From positions 36,668,629-36,732,628 of the forward strand of contig OY755240.1 of the NCBI GenBank assembly GCA_963576725.1: 64,000 nt of DNA, given 5' to 3'. Below, one piece after another: positions 12,403 through 22,176 of this stretch. Both the position numbers and the translations under genes were made by a program. This DNA comes from Azorinus chamasolen (lineage: Eukaryota; Mollusca; Bivalvia; Cardiida; Solecurtidae). Every line of letters starts with the position of its first letter. The stretch's first letter is position 1. The notes beneath the pieces were generated by a model. It did no database searches. It was given only the letters and a program-made list of their open reading frames with translations, and was not told the origin of the DNA.

Positions 12403-13412
12403 GTACATGTATATATTTCTTTATTTCTGTCTCATCAATGTACATCGAGTATACAATACATACATTTATGATAAAAAGTACATTGCCACTCTATATAGAG
12501 TTATAGGAGACTGTTTGCTATCACATGAAAATTATTATTGCCCCACAGCCTCATGAGCACTCAGAAAGAAGACCCCAAAACTCTTTGAACACATGTGTCC
12601 CCTGTTGGTAGGCATACGTGCGACATGGATTCACAGAAGCAGTGACGTAAAAAGTTACGAACATTGCAAGGCACCTTTAACCATCAATCTCTTTCCAATC
12701 AGTGAATACCCATCCCTAAAGTTTCATTCTACCATTAGCATTCTGCACAGGATAAGAAGGCAAAAAAAAGAATAAGGGGGTAACTCCTACTGTACCGGTG
12801 CAAGAGTCATGAACTTTGCGTTATCCACTTCTACTTGTCATACCCCTTACATAAATCCAGAGGCTACACTATAATATAAGTAACCTACAGGAGAGAGAAA
12901 GTGGAAAGGGGAACAACTCTTACAGGAGCAGTGAAATTAGAGCATCCCCATAAAACGAAAATCCATCCTAAAAGCTCCAGTGTAAACAGGAGATACAGAT
13001 GAGAGTAAAAATGCACCAGACCAAAAGACGGTCAGACAGACAATCAGCGGTACTGTGACCCCCATGTTGCATCCTTGCCTACAACAGGTGACAATCTCAA
13101 TCCGATAAAATTAAGAGATTTCAGCACAAAAAAGTGCCGACCTTCATCAGTCAACTCAAACATAATTTGTCTGATCAAGGCAGACACTGTTTGAAGAAAT
13201 GGAGACAGGAAGTGCACATGAAGCAGCGGGCAAAATTACATATCTTCCATTATACACATGTACATTTAAAACTAAAATTAAAAACTCCCTTGCTAATTAA
13301 ATGTCACTGGCTATCACTAAGCTGTTTCATAGCTGATGATTGGAGTGACATATCTACATTGTGTCAGATCATGATTACCACCAGGCAGATTAGCAGAAGA
13401 GTTTTAAGGATG

Positions 13413-13604
13413 TACAGTGAAACCTCATCCCAGCGACTATCAAAACGATAGTACAAAAGACGGGCGATACCTCAGAGCAATGCGAAAGCCAATCAGAAAG
13501 CTCCTTAAGGAGCCCTCTGTCTTACTCTCATCCCGCTCCAACCCTGCCCGAAACACATAAAGGTCAATCTAATTTGGCCGCCGCTATAGGCAGGTTTCAC
13601 TGTA
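13413..13604. mobile_element. Tc1/mariner-type MITE with perfect TIRs
   Basis: TACAGTGAAACCT at 13413-13425 is matched exactly in reverse complement at 13592-13604. The outer TA on each side is the expected target duplication. The body is about 190 bp, has an internal 'ctccttaaggag' palindrome and no coding capacity. It lies in the LINE's non-coding 3' region. Confidence 0.75.
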
Positions 13605-13975
13605 TCTCTAAAAGATAACATATATAACATGACCATTTTACACATTATTGATACAAGTTATACATACATTAAAAGTACTAACTGGTTAAGAAAAAAATGT
13701 TCCTAATCTATACATCCATCAGCACCTTTCCACTGAAGCGTACCTCAAATTCCTTTATCCTCATCTCTCCACCAAACCCCACGACAATGGTGACCTCTCA
13801 GTAGAGTCGTCCAGGTGCAGACCTTTATAAGAGGGCCCTCTGATCTTGGTCTGAACCTAGACGGCCCCACTGATCAGTCAACCATATGGTCTGGGAGAGA
13901 GATAAAGTCTCAAGGACCAGAAGTACATGGATAAACGTATATTCTCTGGGGTTCTGCCCCTAATTTCAAAGTGCC

Positions 13976-15406
13976 TCATCTATACAAATGATCAGACCTA
14001 ATTTTAAGAATAGAGAAGCAGGTTCTGGCTGACAATTTCACTAATTCATCATTGGAGAGGATAAACATAAATTTATCTTCATCGTTTAAGTCGAGGAAGC
14101 TTTCATCTATTTCAACTGCCTTTTCAAACAGAGCATTTCCTACTGATTGGTATGCAGGACAGTATAGTAGAACATGAATTTCTGTTTCAACTGAATTATT
14201 ACATATAGGACAGATCCTTTGTTCTACTGTCAGATTCTCATATCTGCCAGTTTCTAGTCTTATGGGTGCTACCCCACATCTAAATTTTGCCAGAACAGAT
14301 CTATGCTTAAAAGGCATATTGTTGAGGATATATACTTCTGTGCCATAGTTTTGTTTAAGTAGCCTGTAAGATCTTAATTTATTCCTTCCATTACCACTCT
14401 TACTAGTCTCTTGATTTATACTCCTTCTCCAGTCCTGGATATAACTAGTCATAGATTGTTCCTCAATAAATTCACAATAATTCTTGGATAAGTGAGAGTT
14501 ACAATTAAAAGACAAAATTGACAAGTTCAGATTGGATAAATGCTGAGTATAGTAATACTGCCAATTTCTACATTTATTACCTTGTTTTGTAAGGCAATAC
14601 TTAAACACTTTATAGTTTAATCTACTTTTATCCATAGCCTCAAACCTATACCATTGCCTAGATACAACCTTCCACTGTTTCACATGCGGTGGTTCCCAGC
14701 CTACCTCTCCATATAGAGCAGCGTTTGGGGTATATTTACCAGTACCAAGGTAGAACCTCATGGCCCTATTTTGAATAGCATTTATACATGAGTATGACTT
14801 ATTGCCCCATACAGATGCAGAGTATGCAATGACAGGCCATGCCATAGTTTCATATAGCTTCTTGAAAACATTATAAGGCATGTCGCCTATGCTTTTGGAC
14901 TTTGCAATTAGGAGACCAAGGGCTCTACCAGCACTTTGTGCTACATACTTGGCAGTTCTATCAAAGTCCAGGAATTCATTAAGCAGAAGACCAAGGTAAG
15001 TATAATGGCCAACTGTATCCAGATTATGAATACCACATGTGAAACGATGGGAGGTTTTAGACATGGATTGCGAGCGAAAATGGATCACCTTACTTTTTTG
15101 CGGGTTAACAGTCATAGAATTGACAGAGCACCATTCTGCCATGATATCCAGCATATATTGAAGATCTTCAGCATTTTGAGCACAAAGAACAATATCATCT
15201 GCATAGAGAAGTATACTGATTTTATCGTCATCTATCATTACACCTTTATCAGAGGCTCTGATCTTTACAACAAGGTCATTTATGAAAAGATTAAATAAAA
15301 GCGGTGACAAGGAACAACCTTGACGAAGTCCGCAGCTATTTTCAAACCAGTCTGTATAGTGACCATTTACTCTTAAGTGTGTGATAGATGGCAGTTGTGT
15401 GATCAC
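13976..15406 (-). CDS. LINE reverse transcriptase, C-terminal part (5'-truncated)
   Basis: This encodes the palm and thumb of a non-LTR reverse transcriptase. Visible motifs, in order: GLRQGCSLSPLLFNLFINDL (about residues 27-46), the catalytic YADD box in ISILLYADDIVL (about 63-74), VNPQKSKVIHF (about 101-111), and near the C-terminus a CCHC-type knuckle (CPIC..H..C, about 401-419). The first ten residues (15406-15377) are host-flank sequence: the element itself begins at 15374, so the displayed start codon is an accident of the insertion. No endonuclease domain remains. A LINE of the jockey/CR1-like kind is likely, but I cannot assign a clade. Intact frame of 466 element codons; immobile because truncated. 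Confidence 0.88.
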   Translation of the reverse strand: MITQLPSITHLRVNGHYTDWFENSCGLRQGCSLSPLLFNLFINDLVVKIRASDKGVMIDDDKISILLYADDIVLCAQNAEDLQYMLDIMAEWCSVNSMTVNPQKSKVIHFRSQSMSKTSHRFTCGIHNLDTVGHYTYLGLLLNEFLDFDRTAKYVAQSAGRALGLLIAKSKSIGDMPYNVFKKLYETMAWPVIAYSASVWGNKSYSCINAIQNRAMRFYLGTGKYTPNAALYGEVGWEPPHVKQWKVVSRQWYRFEAMDKSRLNYKVFKYCLTKQGNKCRNWQYYYTQHLSNLNLSILSFNCNSHLSKNYCEFIEEQSMTSYIQDWRRSINQETSKSGNGRNKLRSYRLLKQNYGTEVYILNNMPFKHRSVLAKFRCGVAPIRLETGRYENLTVEQRICPICNNSVETEIHVLLYCPAYQSVGNALFEKAVEIDESFLDLNDEDKFMFILSNDELVKLSARTCFSILKIRSDHLYR

Positions 15407-15825
15407 TGACCCTTGTCCCCTGCTGATAACATAGGGGATTTACTGACCATCTGGCACATTTGATCGTTTCCTAGGTCTATTCTGCAAATTAGCAGTATTT
15501 AGGCTGGGTTGATAATGTAATAATATAGTCTCAAAATGTCTAAACAATTTATTTTCATGCAATCTAGTTTGTTACTTTGTATTGTTAAAATCTTTGAATG
15601 CAGGAATCAAGGAAACTGACATTTAAAACACTGTAGACCCAGGCGGTGTGCGGTAAAAATGACACAATAGCTAAAAAACAACCCTCTGATCAGAGTATTC
15701 ACTGTTTTTTAAGCAAAATAATCTAGCAAATATAAGTCTTATAATTATAATGAATAAAATCTACAGTTAAACAATGGACCATTCCAGCATTCACAAATTA
15801 ACAGAATATAACACCTTTGCTATTC

Positions 15826-15885
15826 AGATCAGATTGCTCAAAAAGAGACTGTTTGATCAGGGGGTCTGCTCTGTTTACTGAACAC
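15826..15885. repeat. Hairpin repeat copy in the left arm
   Basis: Inverted halves 'cagatcagattg' and 'tgatcagggggtctgctctg' flank an A-rich loop. The mirrored copy is at 34752-34812 in the right arm. It is a diverged member of the 10245-type hairpin family. The remainder of 15380-16640 is non-coding palindrome-arm sequence with no other feature. Confidence 0.55.
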
Positions 15886-16644
15886 AGACTATTTAGGTTC
15901 CTTTTCCACACTTGCTAACTGAAAATAATTACTCATTTGTCACAAACAATGTATAAATTCTATGGTATTTTTTTCAAAACCACTTTTAAAATTTGACTGT
16001 ACATCGCTCTTTTTCAATCCACGATTATACGAGTATCGTCCAATTAATCGTTTAAAAAATATACCATGCATTAATTCAACATATTTGCATTTCATCACAA
16101 CTCACGTTGAATGAAAATAATATACGAGAAGTAAGCCTTAGTGTTTCCCGATTCCACGGTATTAGGAAAGCGATCCTCAGTGAAATGGCAATATAGCTAA
16201 AATTCGTCATTTTCACAGCTAAGTTTACACGTAATCTCTACACAAATTTCGATTAAATATGGACCATGCATTAGTTCATAGTCTTCAGAAACACTGGACT
16301 AAATATAAGCAACCACATATTTCAATAAGCTTACTTTTATTATCAAACCATATGAAAGCTAAACTATTTTTTTCGACCATTGCCGCCATTTTGTCAACAG
16401 TTCAGACGCACTGAAAATAACAGGTTCATTTCCGCCTCCGAAAAAACCATCAACTAAAATATTTTGTACCATAAACAAGGACCCATGAAAGAAAGTAATA
16501 CTTACCAAACACTTTCACACAAAAAAAATCTATCGATTCGAGACTTCAATACAGGAGAAATCGTCTTAAATTTGCGAGCAATTTCACGCCTCTTCCTCAA
16601 TGGCGTCCTTCGTCAACAATAAGATGCTGCGCTCTGATTGGTTG

Positions 16645-16859
16645 TGTAGTGGCCGGCACTAGGTCGGTCCCGGAATTAGACCAGCCCCTAATTCACGTGA
16701 GTCTCGTTCTGGGTTCCTGGCAAGCAGAGCGTTAGCGAGGTCCATACAAACGTGTTATCCAGTATTCCTAAAGACGATTCCGGAGTTATTCTGAAGCAAC
16801 CATCAAAGTATCAGACAGGGTAAGTGCACGCTACCTTTATCTATACCAGATATACTTTA
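16645..16859 (+). repeat. 5' LTR (215 bp)
   Basis: Starts TGTAGTGGCC and ends ATACTTTA. It is identical to 25177-25391 except three substitutions (in 'gagtctcg', 'gagcgtta' and 'cagatata'). The 3' end is TA instead of the usual CA, which both copies and the empty site support. It contains a consensus splice donor at 16820. No confident TATA box or poly(A) signal. Confidence 0.95.
16820..16825 (+). promoter_or_regulatory. Putative splice donor in the LTR
   Basis: ACAGG|GTAAGTGC matches the metazoan 5' splice consensus very well. If the transcript starts upstream in the LTR, this donor precedes the primer site and gag, the position used by retroviruses to make env mRNA. The matching acceptor would be the TTTTTTCAG at 22938-22946. 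Inference; no RNA evidence. Confidence 0.55.
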
Positions 16860-16860
16860 C

Positions 16861-16874
16861 TGGTGGCAGCGGTG
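16861..16874 (+). promoter_or_regulatory. Primer binding site, tRNA-Leu type
   Basis: TGGTGGCAGCGGTG begins one base after the LTR. It is complementary to the CCA-bearing 3' end of animal tRNA-Leu of the AAG/UAG type as I remember those sequences, over 14 bases. It would prime minus-strand DNA synthesis. Confidence 0.75.
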
Positions 16875-16925
16875 ATTGTTTTACGGCCCAATTAAGCCCT
16901 AAAATCACTTTATTTTTCCATTGAC

Positions 16926-16939
16926 ATTTGGCGCCAAAT
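16926..16939 (+). promoter_or_regulatory. 14-nt palindrome in the gag leader
   Basis: ATTTGGCGCCAAAT is perfectly self-complementary and lies between the primer site and the gag ATG, where retroviruses place the dimer-initiation palindrome. A GC core with AT flanks is compatible with a kissing-loop. Function is inferred from position only. Confidence 0.35.
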
Positions 16940-16985
16940 TTTTCGTCGTGTCCGCCATTTGCATTTTTCTTCATTACTGGTAAAC

Positions 16986-18560
16986 ATGTTCAGTCTGAAG
17001 GTGAATTTTGCGTCCGAGGATGAGATCCGTTACTTCCCCGGACTAACCCAAAAGGTCGTTTCAGAAATAATTCACATCAGACGATCCAAAAAGAATGTAC
17101 ATTTTCATGATATCAACGAGCGTCTTCGCAGTCGACTTCATGAAGATGTCATACCCTTGCTAGATTTCACTCCAAATCTAGAGTGGGAGGACTCAACGGT
17201 CATGAGGTCCACCCTTAATCAGGATCTCGGGTACCCTACCCCAGTTTCTGATGAGGAAATGGAAACAAGACTTCCCCCACCCACTGTAGATACTGGAGCC
17301 CAACGCTCTCAGGCCAGCGGTGACGAATTGATTAAGCAGCAACTGGAAACAGCTGCTAGGCTGCTTGCGTCAGCGGAGAAGTTGAGTGCTACAATACCAT
17401 CGGAGGGAGCCCGTGCAAAGGCACCGGCGACCGCCCCTCTGCCACAGACTGTTCCAGCCCATGCAGACGGGTATGCACACACAGCACCGGTGCAGCATGA
17501 TCAGCATTACATGCCAACACCGATGGTGCATGCTCAGCACCAGTTTCCCAGACGTCTGGATTTGGAGGAGGTACCAGGGGTTCCCCAGGTACCAACTCCT
17601 GCCATGTTGCCGTTGCCAGACCAGACCTCTGCATTTGCTCGGGCATATACGCCCCAGCCAGTGCAGAAGGGTGTACCAGCTTACCAGCACCAGATGGGAT
17701 CCCAGTACGGTCAAACCTTACCCCTGGGATATCCCCAAGACGTCTTTAGCCAGAAATCAAGACGTGGCCCTGCATTGAAGGACATACCACGCTCTATGTC
17801 CTATGATGGAAATTCGAGCTGGCGTTCCTTCCAAATGAAGTTTACGCAGTATGCTCAGGCCTACCAATGGACCGAAGAAGACTGCAAAACATGTTTGATC
17901 CATTGCCTCACAGGTAAAGCACTGGATCACTGCACACGTCTTTTGCAGTCTAATCCAAACCTGCCCTACAGACGGTTGTTGGCAAAATTAAACAGCCGAT
18001 TTGGCGCAGAGCTGCAAGCTTCAGCTCAAGCCAAATTTAATTGTGCCACCCAAACCAAAGGTGAGACAATCGAGGATTGGGCAGATCGTATCCAAGATCT
18101 GGCAACAGAAGCTTTCAGGACACTACCTGAAAGCTATTGCAACCGCCAAGCTATTGACAGATTCTGTCAAGGCGTAGCAGACTTTGATGCAGGCCACAGC
18201 GTATTCATGTGCAAATTTAATTCCATTGAAGAAGCCATGAATGAAATCCGCCTGTATCAACACAGCAAAAAGGTCATGGTTGGGAGTAGGCCAGATGCTT
18301 ACTCCGCAACAAATTATGAGGCAGCAGCTGCAGACGTTTGCGCTGTCCATCAGGATCCGGCTGTCTCGAACCTATCAAAGGAAATCGCCGATCTAAAAGA
18401 TCAACTAGCTAAGATTTCCTTAAGGTCTAGACGTCCATCAAGAAATCCTGATAAGCCCCGTCAGCCCCGTAAGTGCTATGTGTGTGGCGATTCCACCCAT
18501 TTAGCACGTGAGTGTCCAAAGCGTCATAGTGACACTTTAAACGCCAAAGGGTCGGGCTAA
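16986..18560 (+). CDS. gag: Gag polyprotein with HhH-like N-terminus and CCHC knuckle
   Basis: Structural protein that would build the particle and package RNA; 524 residues from the first ATG in frame (open codons upstream lack an ATG). Residues about 7-60 (ASEDEIRYFPGLTQKVVSEI onward) resemble a ComEA-type helix-hairpin-helix: acidic 'SEDE', 'FPGL' hairpin, following helix, 'INERL'. Then a Pro/Gln/His-rich linker (about 100-265), a capsid-like helical region starting near 'WRSFQMKFTQYAQAYQW' (about 270-420), a short coiled stretch, and a basic tail with one zinc knuckle CYVCGDSTHLARECPKR (C-x2-C-x4-H-x4-C). The frame is intact. Pol is reached by -1 frameshifting 18 bases before the stop codon. 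Confidence 0.92.
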   Translation: MFSLKVNFASEDEIRYFPGLTQKVVSEIIHIRRSKKNVHFHDINERLRSRLHEDVIPLLDFTPNLEWEDSTVMRSTLNQDLGYPTPVSDEEMETRLPPPTVDTGAQRSQASGDELIKQQLETAARLLASAEKLSATIPSEGARAKAPATAPLPQTVPAHADGYAHTAPVQHDQHYMPTPMVHAQHQFPRRLDLEEVPGVPQVPTPAMLPLPDQTSAFARAYTPQPVQKGVPAYQHQMGSQYGQTLPLGYPQDVFSQKSRRGPALKDIPRSMSYDGNSSWRSFQMKFTQYAQAYQWTEEDCKTCLIHCLTGKALDHCTRLLQSNPNLPYRRLLAKLNSRFGAELQASAQAKFNCATQTKGETIEDWADRIQDLATEAFRTLPESYCNRQAIDRFCQGVADFDAGHSVFMCKFNSIEEAMNEIRLYQHSKKVMVGSRPDAYSATNYEAAAADVCAVHQDPAVSNLSKEIADLKDQLAKISLRSRRPSRNPDKPRQPRKCYVCGDSTHLARECPKRHSDTLNAKGSG

Positions 18561-18597
18561 GGGACCAATCCCCGATCCATGAACCAGTCCCCGGTCC
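18536..18597 (+). promoter_or_regulatory. -1 ribosomal frameshift signal (gag-pol)
   Basis: Heptamer TTTAAAC at 18536-18542 lies in the exact gag phase (T TTA AAC, codons act-tta-aac). After a 6-nt spacer, GGGTCGGG (18549-18556) can pair with CCCGATCC (18571-18578), an 8-bp stem with one G-U. Loop bases 18562-18566 (GGACC) can pair with 18593-18597 (GGTCC), forming an H-type pseudoknot. The -1 frame is open from here through the protease. UUUAAAC is a known slippery site in viruses and retroelements; the folding is a pencil prediction. Confidence 0.82.
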
Positions 18598-20020
18598 AGA
18601 GCAGACAGTCAAACGCGAAGTAACAAGTACTTCGGCTCCTACCAAAGACAAGCAAGATCAGGAAAAGCAGTTAGGGTACCCAATAAACAGGGAACCAGTA
18701 ACTGTCATTGTGAGGATGCTCAAGTCTATGGCTACACTGACTGTTCCAATCATTGTTAATGGTCTGACAGTTAAAGCCATAGTTGATTCCGCGGCAGAAG
18801 TCACTATTATTTCTGACCGGATCTTTTCCAAACTGCATTCGGCGCCCCGCAAAGTCCGTGATGTCAGGTTAAACACGGCTGGTAGAGAACTGTCTATGAC
18901 AGGCTTCATAGCAGATCCATTTAAACTCAAAATTGGACCAAGTACACTTACTGCTCCAATTTATGTAGCTCCCATCGATCAAGACATGCTCCTTGGGATG
19001 GATCTGCTGCTTCAGGGAAAGGCTGTCATAAATATTGGACAGAATAAGCTGGTTTTCAATGGACATTCTATTGAAGCCGACTTGGGCGACTCTGACCGTC
19101 AGCCAAAAGTCAGCAGAGTTTCAGTCAGACGCCGTACATTGGTACCCCCTCACTCAGTTATGAAAGTAAACTGTGTGATGGATAACAATTTGCCAGACTA
19201 TGTGGTCGAACCAAACCCAGAATCGAAAGTGTTTGGTCCACGTGTAGTGCACACTGCAGACGATCAACCGATAATATGTGTTGTCAATACGTCTGATCGA
19301 CCCCAACTTTTAAAAAAAGGCAAGAAAGTTGGTCATGCCTATCCAATTGCCAGCTTCGTGGAAACAGACTATTGTGAGCCTCGTCCTTCTGTCCAGGGAG
19401 TCACAAAGACCCAGTCCCATCCCAGTCCTTTCACCATCATTCCTGAAAAGGACATGATTGAAGCTTCTTCCGAACACCTTTCCCCAGCTCAAAAGAACAA
19501 ATTGACGAACATCCTTACTACCTATCAGGATGTTTTCGCCATATCAGAGTTTGATCTGGGAACCTTTACTGGTGTCGAACACGATATCGACACTGGTGAG
19601 GCCAGGCCAGTAAAGCAACGCATGCGACGCACACCTGCATGCTTTGCAGATGAGGAAGAAGCACACCTGAAAAAGATGATAAAATCAGGCGTAATTCAGG
19701 AATCCACATCTGACTGGGCCTCTTCTCCGGTTCTCATACGCAAGCGAGATGGAAACATTCGCTGGTGCATTGACTACCGCGGGCTTAATAAAGCAACGGT
19801 AAAGGATGTATACCCTTTGCCTTTGATCGACGACTGCCTGGACACACTTTCAGGTAACGTATGGTTCTCCAAGCTCGATGCCAACTCCGCTTATTGGCAG
19901 GTTAACATTAAACCGGAAGACAGAAAAAAACCGCTTTCCATACAAAGTTTGGCCTGTACGAACATGTCAAGCTTGGTTTTGGGTTGTGTAACGCACCAGC
20001 TACATTTGCCAGAGTCATGA
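18542..20020 (+). CDS. pol: Pol part 1: protease and N-terminal half of RT
   Basis: The frame is open from the frameshift site with no stop, so no separate start is needed. Protease core: IVDSAAEVTIIS, where the usual D-S/T-G has Ala in the Gly position, and a downstream 'LLGMDLL' (the ILG(x)D-like flap end). RT fingers and palm: GVIQESTSDWASSPVLIRKR, then WCIDYRGLNKAT and FSKLDANSAYWQV, which carries the first catalytic Asp. Homology ends at a run of seven A at 19924-19930. Beyond it this frame continues as unrelated residues to 20020, while RT continues one frame back. A one-base loss in a homopolymer, biological or assembly-made, is the simplest reading. Confidence 0.9.
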   Translation, partial: RQRVGLRDQSPIHEPVPGPEQTVKREVTSTSAPTKDKQDQEKQLGYPINREPVTVIVRMLKSMATLTVPIIVNGLTVKAIVDSAAEVTIISDRIFSKLHSAPRKVRDVRLNTAGRELSMTGFIADPFKLKIGPSTLTAPIYVAPIDQDMLLGMDLLLQGKAVINIGQNKLVFNGHSIEADLGDSDRQPKVSRVSVRRRTLVPPHSVMKVNCVMDNNLPDYVVEPNPESKVFGPRVVHTADDQPIICVVNTSDRPQLLKKGKKVGHAYPIASFVETDYCEPRPSVQGVTKTQSHPSPFTIIPEKDMIEASSEHLSPAQKNKLTNILTTYQDVFAISEFDLGTFTGVEHDIDTGEARPVKQRMRRTPACFADEEEAHLKKMIKSGVIQESTSDWASSPVLIRKRDGNIRWCIDYRGLNKATVKDVYPLPLIDDCLDTLSGNVWFSKLDANSAYWQVNIKPEDRKKPLSIQSLACTNMSSLVLGCVTHQLHLPES

Positions 20021-22176
20021 ATCTGGTTCTTCGTGGTCTGAATTGGCAAACAGTTCTGGCGTTTCTCGACGACATACTTGTCCTTGGGAAAACCTTTGAA
20101 GATCACTTGGTGAATCTTGAATCCGCATTAAACCGTTTCAGATCCTATGGTTTAAAACTGAAACCCAAAAAATGCACACTTTTTCAAAAAGAAGTCGAAT
20201 TTTTGGGACGCGTAGTCAATGGTCAAGATTTATCAATGTCCGCGTCTGACATTAGCACAGTAAGCAACTGGCCAGTGCCCACTTGCTCCAAAGATGTTGA
20301 AAAGTTCATGGGATTAGTGAACTACCACAGAAATTTCATTCCAAATTTCTCAACAGTAGCTGAACCTCTGTACCAAGTTATAGGCAAATACAACTATAAA
20401 TGGACCACAGAGCAACAGGAAGCCTTTGACAAACTAAAAGAGCTTCTGACCACACCACCCATTTTGGCCGTACCTCGAAAGAATGGCGATTTTATCCTGG
20501 ATACTGATGCATCCAATTCAACTATTGGTGCAGTATTATCACAGGTTCAGGATGGTCAAGAGCGTGTTCTGTGTTATGGCAGCTTTGCCATGACTCGAGA
20601 ACAGCGCCGTTATTGTACAACGCGTAAAGAGTTATTAGCCGTTGTACGCTTCACTAGGCAGTATAGACACTACCTACTTGGAAAACCATTTACGGTTCGA
20701 ACCGACCACTCGAGCCTAACTTGGTTGCTCAATTTCAAGGACCCACAGGGACAACTAGCCAGGTGGATAGAAGAATTGTCCCAATACAACATGGTATTGA
20801 TACATCGTCCAGGCAAGAAGCACGGGAATGCTGACACGCTTTCCCGTATGCCACGACCCAATGACCACTGTAATGCATACACTGCAGATGTTGCATTGCA
20901 GGATTTACCATGTGGTGGATGCGACTATTGTAAGCGTGCTGATAAGAACTGGGGATCCTTCATCAGAGATGTTGATGAGGCAGTTTCGTTGACCATGGAG
21001 AACACCGGAGTAGGTGGGGTAAAGAGCAAGACTGCTCTTCACCTTCGTGGTGCGGAGGAAACTGAAACCTCCAGTCACGTTTCAGGACTACATAGTGAGA
21101 GGAGTTCACAGAGTACGTCGAAGCGGGGCAGATCATACAACTTACATCAGTCTACATTAGAGCAACCAGTTACTGTTGAAGGTGGCAAGCCGGCGAACGG
21201 TATAGACAATCACTTGGACAAAGTAACTGTCCAAGCCATCCATTGTTCCAAGCAGACAGAAGAAGAACCAGAGGTGTTTGTGGACATAACTTCTACAGAC
21301 ATTGGACACAGTGTGAGAGTCCACGGGATTAATTTGTCCTCAAGTGCACAGAAGTGCTGGGGTTTTGATCTAAAAGCAGTGAGATCAGCCCAGGAGGAGG
21401 ACAAAGACTTAGACATTATCCTTAAATGGACAGAGACGTCTGAGAGCCCTAGTGAAAGAGATTTGTTCTTGGCAAGTCCAGCGGCCAAGACATATTGGCT
21501 GAACAAAGAACGTTTTCAGCAGATAGAAGGCATTCTATATCACCACAGAGATGCCAATGATGACTTCGACATGGTTCTGCCAGAAAAACTGAAGCAGTCA
21601 GCCATAGAGGTGAACCATGATCTGCCGTCAGCTGGTCATCAAGGGATGGCCAGAACAAAAGGCCGTCTCAAAGAACAGTTTTACTGGTACAAGATGGGTG
21701 ATGACATTGCAAACTATGTAGCTAGCTGTGCAGTTTGCAATAAAAACAAGAAAGCCAACCGGTATGGGCATACTCCCATGCAGGAATACCAGGCGAGCGC
21801 TCCAATGGAGCGTGTGCATATAGACTTCATGGGTCCTCACCCAAAGACTCCGAGAGGCCATGAACATGTTCTGATGATGGTGGATCAATTCACTAAATGG
21901 GTTGAATGCGTGCATCTGCCATCTCAGACAGCTGACGTCACAGCTAAAGCAGCTGTGGACCACTTTTTCTCTAGGTTTGGATGCCCCTTTGAAGTGTTTT
22001 CCGACCAAGGCCGAAATTTCGAGTCAAAACTCTTTGCCGCTCTATGCAATGCACTCGAAATTCACAAAGCCAGGACAACGCCATACCGACCGTCAGTCAA
22101 TGGTCAGGTAGAACGCTTCAACCGTACCCTTATGGATGCTGTCAGGTGCTATATCAAGGATTCCCAGAATCAATGA
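19931..22176 (+). CDS. pol: Pol part 2: RT C-terminal half, RNase H, integrase to a premature stop
   Basis: Picks up RT just after the A7 run: NAPATFARVMN, then the catalytic FLDDILV box and KPKKCTLF. RNase H follows (ILDTDASNSTIGAVLSQ, KELLAV, VRTDHSSLTWL, NADTLSR). After a linker of about 200 residues comes integrase: the H-H-C-C zinc domain (NHDLPSAGHQG ... CAVC) and the D-D-E core (VHIDFMGP, VFSDQGRNF, NGQVERFNR). The catalytic residues that I can check are all present. The frame ends at TGA 22174-22176, yet clear integrase homology resumes in the same frame immediately after, so this is a nonsense mutation inside the gene rather than its natural end. Confidence 0.92.

Larger units (their letters stand above)
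12205..15374 (-). mobile_element. 5'-truncated LINE (non-LTR retrotransposon)
   Basis: It is flanked by AAGTG at 12200-12204 and 15375-15379. The right palindrome arm holds a single cactt at 35255-35259 at the same site, and the diverged copy near 54960 also lacks the insert. Read on the minus strand, it opens abruptly inside an RT coding region, codes to 13976, then has about 1.77 kb of 3' sequence and ends in a short A-rich tail ('gaaataaaa'). Loss of the 5' part with a short target duplication is the normal outcome of target-primed reverse transcription. Two MITE/foldback elements sit in its 3' part. Confidence 0.88.

Noticed and set aside
17370..17778. Long frames overlapping gag on both strands
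   Set aside because: Shadows of the Pro/Gln-rich gag coding sequence; no independent motif.
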